Origin: Verrucomicrobiota bacterium
GTDB lineage: Bacteria; Verrucomicrobiota; Kiritimatiellia; B70-G9
Direction: 5' to 3'
Length of the DNA stretch: 8,369 nucleotides
Assembly: GCA_003641465.1 (NCBI GenBank)
Contig: QNAJ01000050.1
Coordinates: 1-8,369, forward strand
Position numbers and translations under genes: made by a program. The first letter of the stretch is position 1. Each line of letters starts with the position of its first letter. The notes beneath the pieces are model-generated. The model saw nothing but the letters and a program-made list of their open reading frames with translations. It did no database searches and was not told the origin of the DNA. This document shows positions 6,728 to 8,369 of the stretch, piece by piece.

Positions 6728-7534
6728 TCATCCGGAAGAGCAGCGACGAGTGTTTCCGGCGGCGGCAGGCCGAGCAATCGCCGGGCCGGTTCCCGGCTCC
6801 GCGGCTGTTGCGCCCGCGGTATCGGGGACTATCGCACATCTGGCCCTCAGACCGCCACCCTCTTCTACTACCAGATGAGGACCGGAGAGCTCCCCTTTTA
6901 CCAGCCCACCGACGTGAATTATTATGCGGCCGGTAGCCTGGATCCGTCCCTCGAGTTTTCCGGACACTTCAATGTTTTCGGCGGTTACCGGCTGACGGCT
7001 GCGCACCACCGCTCCGGATGCGATCCTCAGGTCGCGGGTGTGCACTTGGCTGAGGTCAAAACGCGCCCGGGGATGGATCTCCAGCACCCGCAAGGCACGG
7101 AGCTTTCCCTCTTTCACGGTACCCTCAAGAATGATTTCACCCGCAACCAGTTCGGCATTTTCTACCACTGCGTGAGGCGCCAGCCGGATACGCCCGCATG
7201 TCTTGATCGGCTGATGCCACACGGTTTCGATCGAGTAATCAGTCATGTCCAGTATAACCCGGCAACGCGGGCAGAATGTTCGTTGAGCCTTGCCCGTCAG
7301 CCGGAAGGAATAACCGCACTCATAGCAGATGATTTCATGCGTCGGCGGCCGGACCGTGTGACGGATATGCAGGCCAGGAGATTTGCCCTCTGCAGGTCGC
7401 TGAGAGTCTGCTGGCTCCGGCTTTCTTTCTGCCTTTTTGGGCCGACTGCCCTCTTTCTCTTTTCCGGCCGCGCGACGGGCAGCCTTGATCACCGCGTAGC
7501 CGTCCAGGAACTCAGCTTTTTCGCGGTCAGGCAA
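6728..7534 (-). CDS. bactofilin-type polymer-forming protein with N-terminal zinc ribbon
   Basis: The 268-residue protein has three parts. Residues 1-65 are charged and low in complexity (KKAERKPEPADSQRPAEGK) and likely disordered. Residues 70-91 hold four cysteines in two CxxC knuckles (CYECGYSF and CPRC, Cys70, 73, 88, 91), a probable zinc ribbon. Residues about 108-235 are a right-handed beta-helix of bactofilin (DUF583) type, with short hydrophobic repeats such as LRALRVLEIHPRARF, LRIASGAVV, ENIEVSGKLEGRI and IHVGGLVKGELSG. The tail is rich in Ala, Pro and Gly. Bactofilins self-assemble into filaments without nucleotide and scaffold wall enzymes; a zinc ribbon is not part of the well-studied members. 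The TTG start is fixed by a stop codon directly before it and two overlapping ribosome-binding sequences. It sits 51 bp after the first bactofilin and 63 bp before tolB. Confidence 0.82.
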   Translation of the reverse strand: MPDREKAEFLDGYAVIKAARRAAGKEKEGSRPKKAERKPEPADSQRPAEGKSPGLHIRHTVRPPTHEIICYECGYSFRLTGKAQRTFCPRCRVILDMTDYSIETVWHQPIKTCGRIRLAPHAVVENAELVAGEIILEGTVKEGKLRALRVLEIHPRARFDLSQVHTRDLRIASGAVVRSRQPVTAENIEVSGKLEGRIQATGRIIIHVGGLVKGELSGPHLVVEEGGGLRARCAIVPDTAGATAAEPGTGPAIARPAAAGNTRRCSSG

Positions 7535-7537
7535 CTA

Positions 7538-7549
7538 CTCCTTACCTCC
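7538..7549 (-). promoter_or_regulatory. tandem Shine-Dalgarno for the TTG start of the zinc-ribbon bactofilin
   Basis: On the minus strand GGAGGT is followed directly by AAGGAG, then TAG and the TTG start at 7534. The inner site is three bases and the outer ten bases from the start codon. The TAG is in frame, so the coding region cannot extend further upstream; this decides the non-ATG start. Confidence 0.65.
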
Positions 7550-7585
7550 GAAGCGACGGATTGGAAGATTCCTTGACTTCGCAGA

Positions 7586-8026
7586 TCATTTCTTGGTGAA
7601 GATACCTCCCTTGGCATCCCTTGACGGCGGCTCACTCTCGGTCTTGGGTGCGCGCGTATTTGCCTGAGTTTCGGCCGTCGGGCCGGTAGGGGTGACCTCA
7701 CTGCGGCCGATGAAGGTGACTCCATCCTCAACGGCCAGCCGTTTGGCCTTGATATCCCCGGTGACTTTCGCGGATGATTTCATTTCGATCCGGTCACGTG
7801 CAGTAATATTGCCGTTCACCTGTCCTGCTACAGAGACGGAGTTAACCACCAGATTCCCTTCGATCCGCGCGGACTTGCCAATCACCGCGTCGCCGCCGCA
7901 TTCCAGATCACCCTTCAGCTTGCCGTCTATCCTCAGAGAACCCTCCGTCTTCACGGTCCCGGTTATTTCAACCTGCGAGTGAATTAGCGACTGCGTGATC
8001 GTGTCTGATTCGAAATTCATCATCAT
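7586..8026 (-). CDS. bactofilin (polymer-forming cytoskeletal protein)
   Basis: The 146-residue protein is a compact, typical bactofilin. After a short N-terminus (MMMNFESDTITQSLIHSQ) the DUF583 beta-helix covers about residues 19-112, with regular repeats such as GSLRIDGKLKGDLECGGDAV (29-48), ARIEGNLVVNSVSVAGQVNG, RIEMKSSAKVTGDI and KRLAVEDGVTFIGRSEV. The tail (about 113-146) is polar and disordered. Such proteins polymerise at the membrane and localise cell-wall or morphogenetic enzymes. Three consecutive ATGs (8026, 8023, 8020) make the exact start uncertain by two residues; GAAAG lies just upstream. The same frame stays open to a TTG at 8149, but those added residues fall inside the transposase remnant and do not look like bactofilin. 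First intact gene of the minus-strand run; its promoter, if local, must lie in or beside the transposase remnant. Confidence 0.9.
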   Translation of the reverse strand: MMMNFESDTITQSLIHSQVEITGTVKTEGSLRIDGKLKGDLECGGDAVIGKSARIEGNLVVNSVSVAGQVNGNITARDRIEMKSSAKVTGDIKAKRLAVEDGVTFIGRSEVTPTGPTAETQANTRAPKTESEPPSRDAKGGIFTKK

Positions 8027-8105
8027 ATACTTTCGCAGTACCTCTACACATGCAGCTTGGTATGCTGCGAGTGGCGCGTCAAGTCCAAGGATGCGGGTCC
8101 AAGTT

Positions 8106-8369
8106 TCAGGGCGAACAGTTCCGGGTAGGGCATCCCCCGCCAGCGGCAAGAAAGAAGTCCAGACACTTGCGGGGAAGGTAATTGAGCTTGTGGACCACCT
8201 CGGGCAGGGCTTGGGGCCGAATGCGGTTCATATCACAGTGTTTGGGGAAATACTGCCGCAAGCGCCCCCTGTCATGTTCGACTGTACCCCGCGGCCAAGC
8301 GTGAGGGAAATGGGCAACGTAGACTTCCGCGCCCAGCGCTCTAAGCGGACCGCAATTCCTGCAGAGCTC
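8106..8369 (-). pseudogene. IS30-family transposase remnant, C-terminal part
   Basis: An open frame enters from beyond the window end and stops at a TGA (8108-8106), giving 87 residues with no usable start inside. It aligns with the C-terminal catalytic part of IS30-family transposases: RALGAEVYVAHFPHAWPRGT (residues 10-29; family LGAxVYFAHPYxSWERGT), then VEH (30-32) in place of NEN with the presumed third catalytic acid Glu31 kept, RLRQYFPK (36-43; family LIRQYFPKG), and KLNYLPRKCL (61-70; family LNNRPRKCLG). After CL the family's G-F-x-T-P-x-E-V-F ending is missing and the residues become unlike a transposase (AAGGGCPTRNCSP). Several near-invariant residues are changed (NENTNG to VEHDRG, WERG to WPRG, RPRK to LPRK). 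These changes suggest a decayed copy; whether the upstream half survives cannot be seen. Confidence 0.78.

Noticed and set aside
6360..6839. Minus-strand open frame spanning the tolB start and the bactofilin end
   Set aside because: Overlaps two clear genes in a different frame, with shadow-like composition (Arg, Ser, Gly).
8077..8082. TTGACG as a -35 box for the bactofilin run (minus strand)
   Set aside because: No acceptable -10 sequence at 16-18 bases spacing; a promoter here cannot be supported by eye.
8027..8149. 41-residue N-terminal extension of the first bactofilin from a TTG
   Set aside because: The added residues overlap the transposase remnant, show no bactofilin features, and three ATGs lie at the natural start.

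Overview
The window carries a run of nine cell-envelope and cytoskeleton features on the minus strand, read from base 8369 down to 742. It converges on one plus-strand gene (bases 1-612) whose start lies before the window. DNA is GC-rich and gene-dense. A lipoprotein Pal, a periplasmic TolB and a family 9 (heptosyltransferase-type) glycosyltransferase show a bacterium with an outer membrane. Two bactofilins, a DUF1570-like metallopeptidase, a DUF1343 protein and a GspC-like protein of unusual build together suggest the PVC superphylum, possibly Kiritimatiellota or a relative. That placement is inference from gene content; no rRNA or other phylogenetic marker is present.

Layout. Bases 1-612 (+): C-terminal 203 residues of a protein resembling type II secretion GspC/PilP-type components. 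Bases 613-741: short gap between the converging genes with no convincing terminator. The minus strand, in reading order, holds: an IS30-family transposase remnant (8369-8106, running off the window and lacking an intact C-terminus); a typical bactofilin (8026-7586); a second bactofilin with an N-terminal four-cysteine zinc ribbon (7534-6728, TTG start with a double Shine-Dalgarno); TolB (6664-5453); Pal (5427-4921); a multi-pass membrane protein of unknown function (4860-4321); a family 9 glycosyltransferase (4263-3328); a divergent DUF1343/NamZ-type protein (3268-2114); and a membrane-anchored HEGAH metallopeptidase (2121-742) whose start overlaps the preceding stop by 8 bp.

How they may work together. 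Spacings from the first bactofilin to the metallopeptidase run from an 8-bp overlap to about 60 bp, so one or a few polycistronic transcripts are likely. TolB and Pal tie the outer membrane to peptidoglycan; bactofilins are scaffolds that in other bacteria position peptidoglycan enzymes; GT9 enzymes build lipopolysaccharide core; DUF1343 proteins are exo-muramidases. The shared theme is building and shaping the envelope. The less ordinary elements are the zinc-ribbon bactofilin beside tolB-pal, the DUF1343 protein that has lost most of one conserved motif, and the unknown membrane protein in the slot that cpoB fills in Escherichia coli. I saw no CRISPR array, tRNA, rRNA or intact mobile element.
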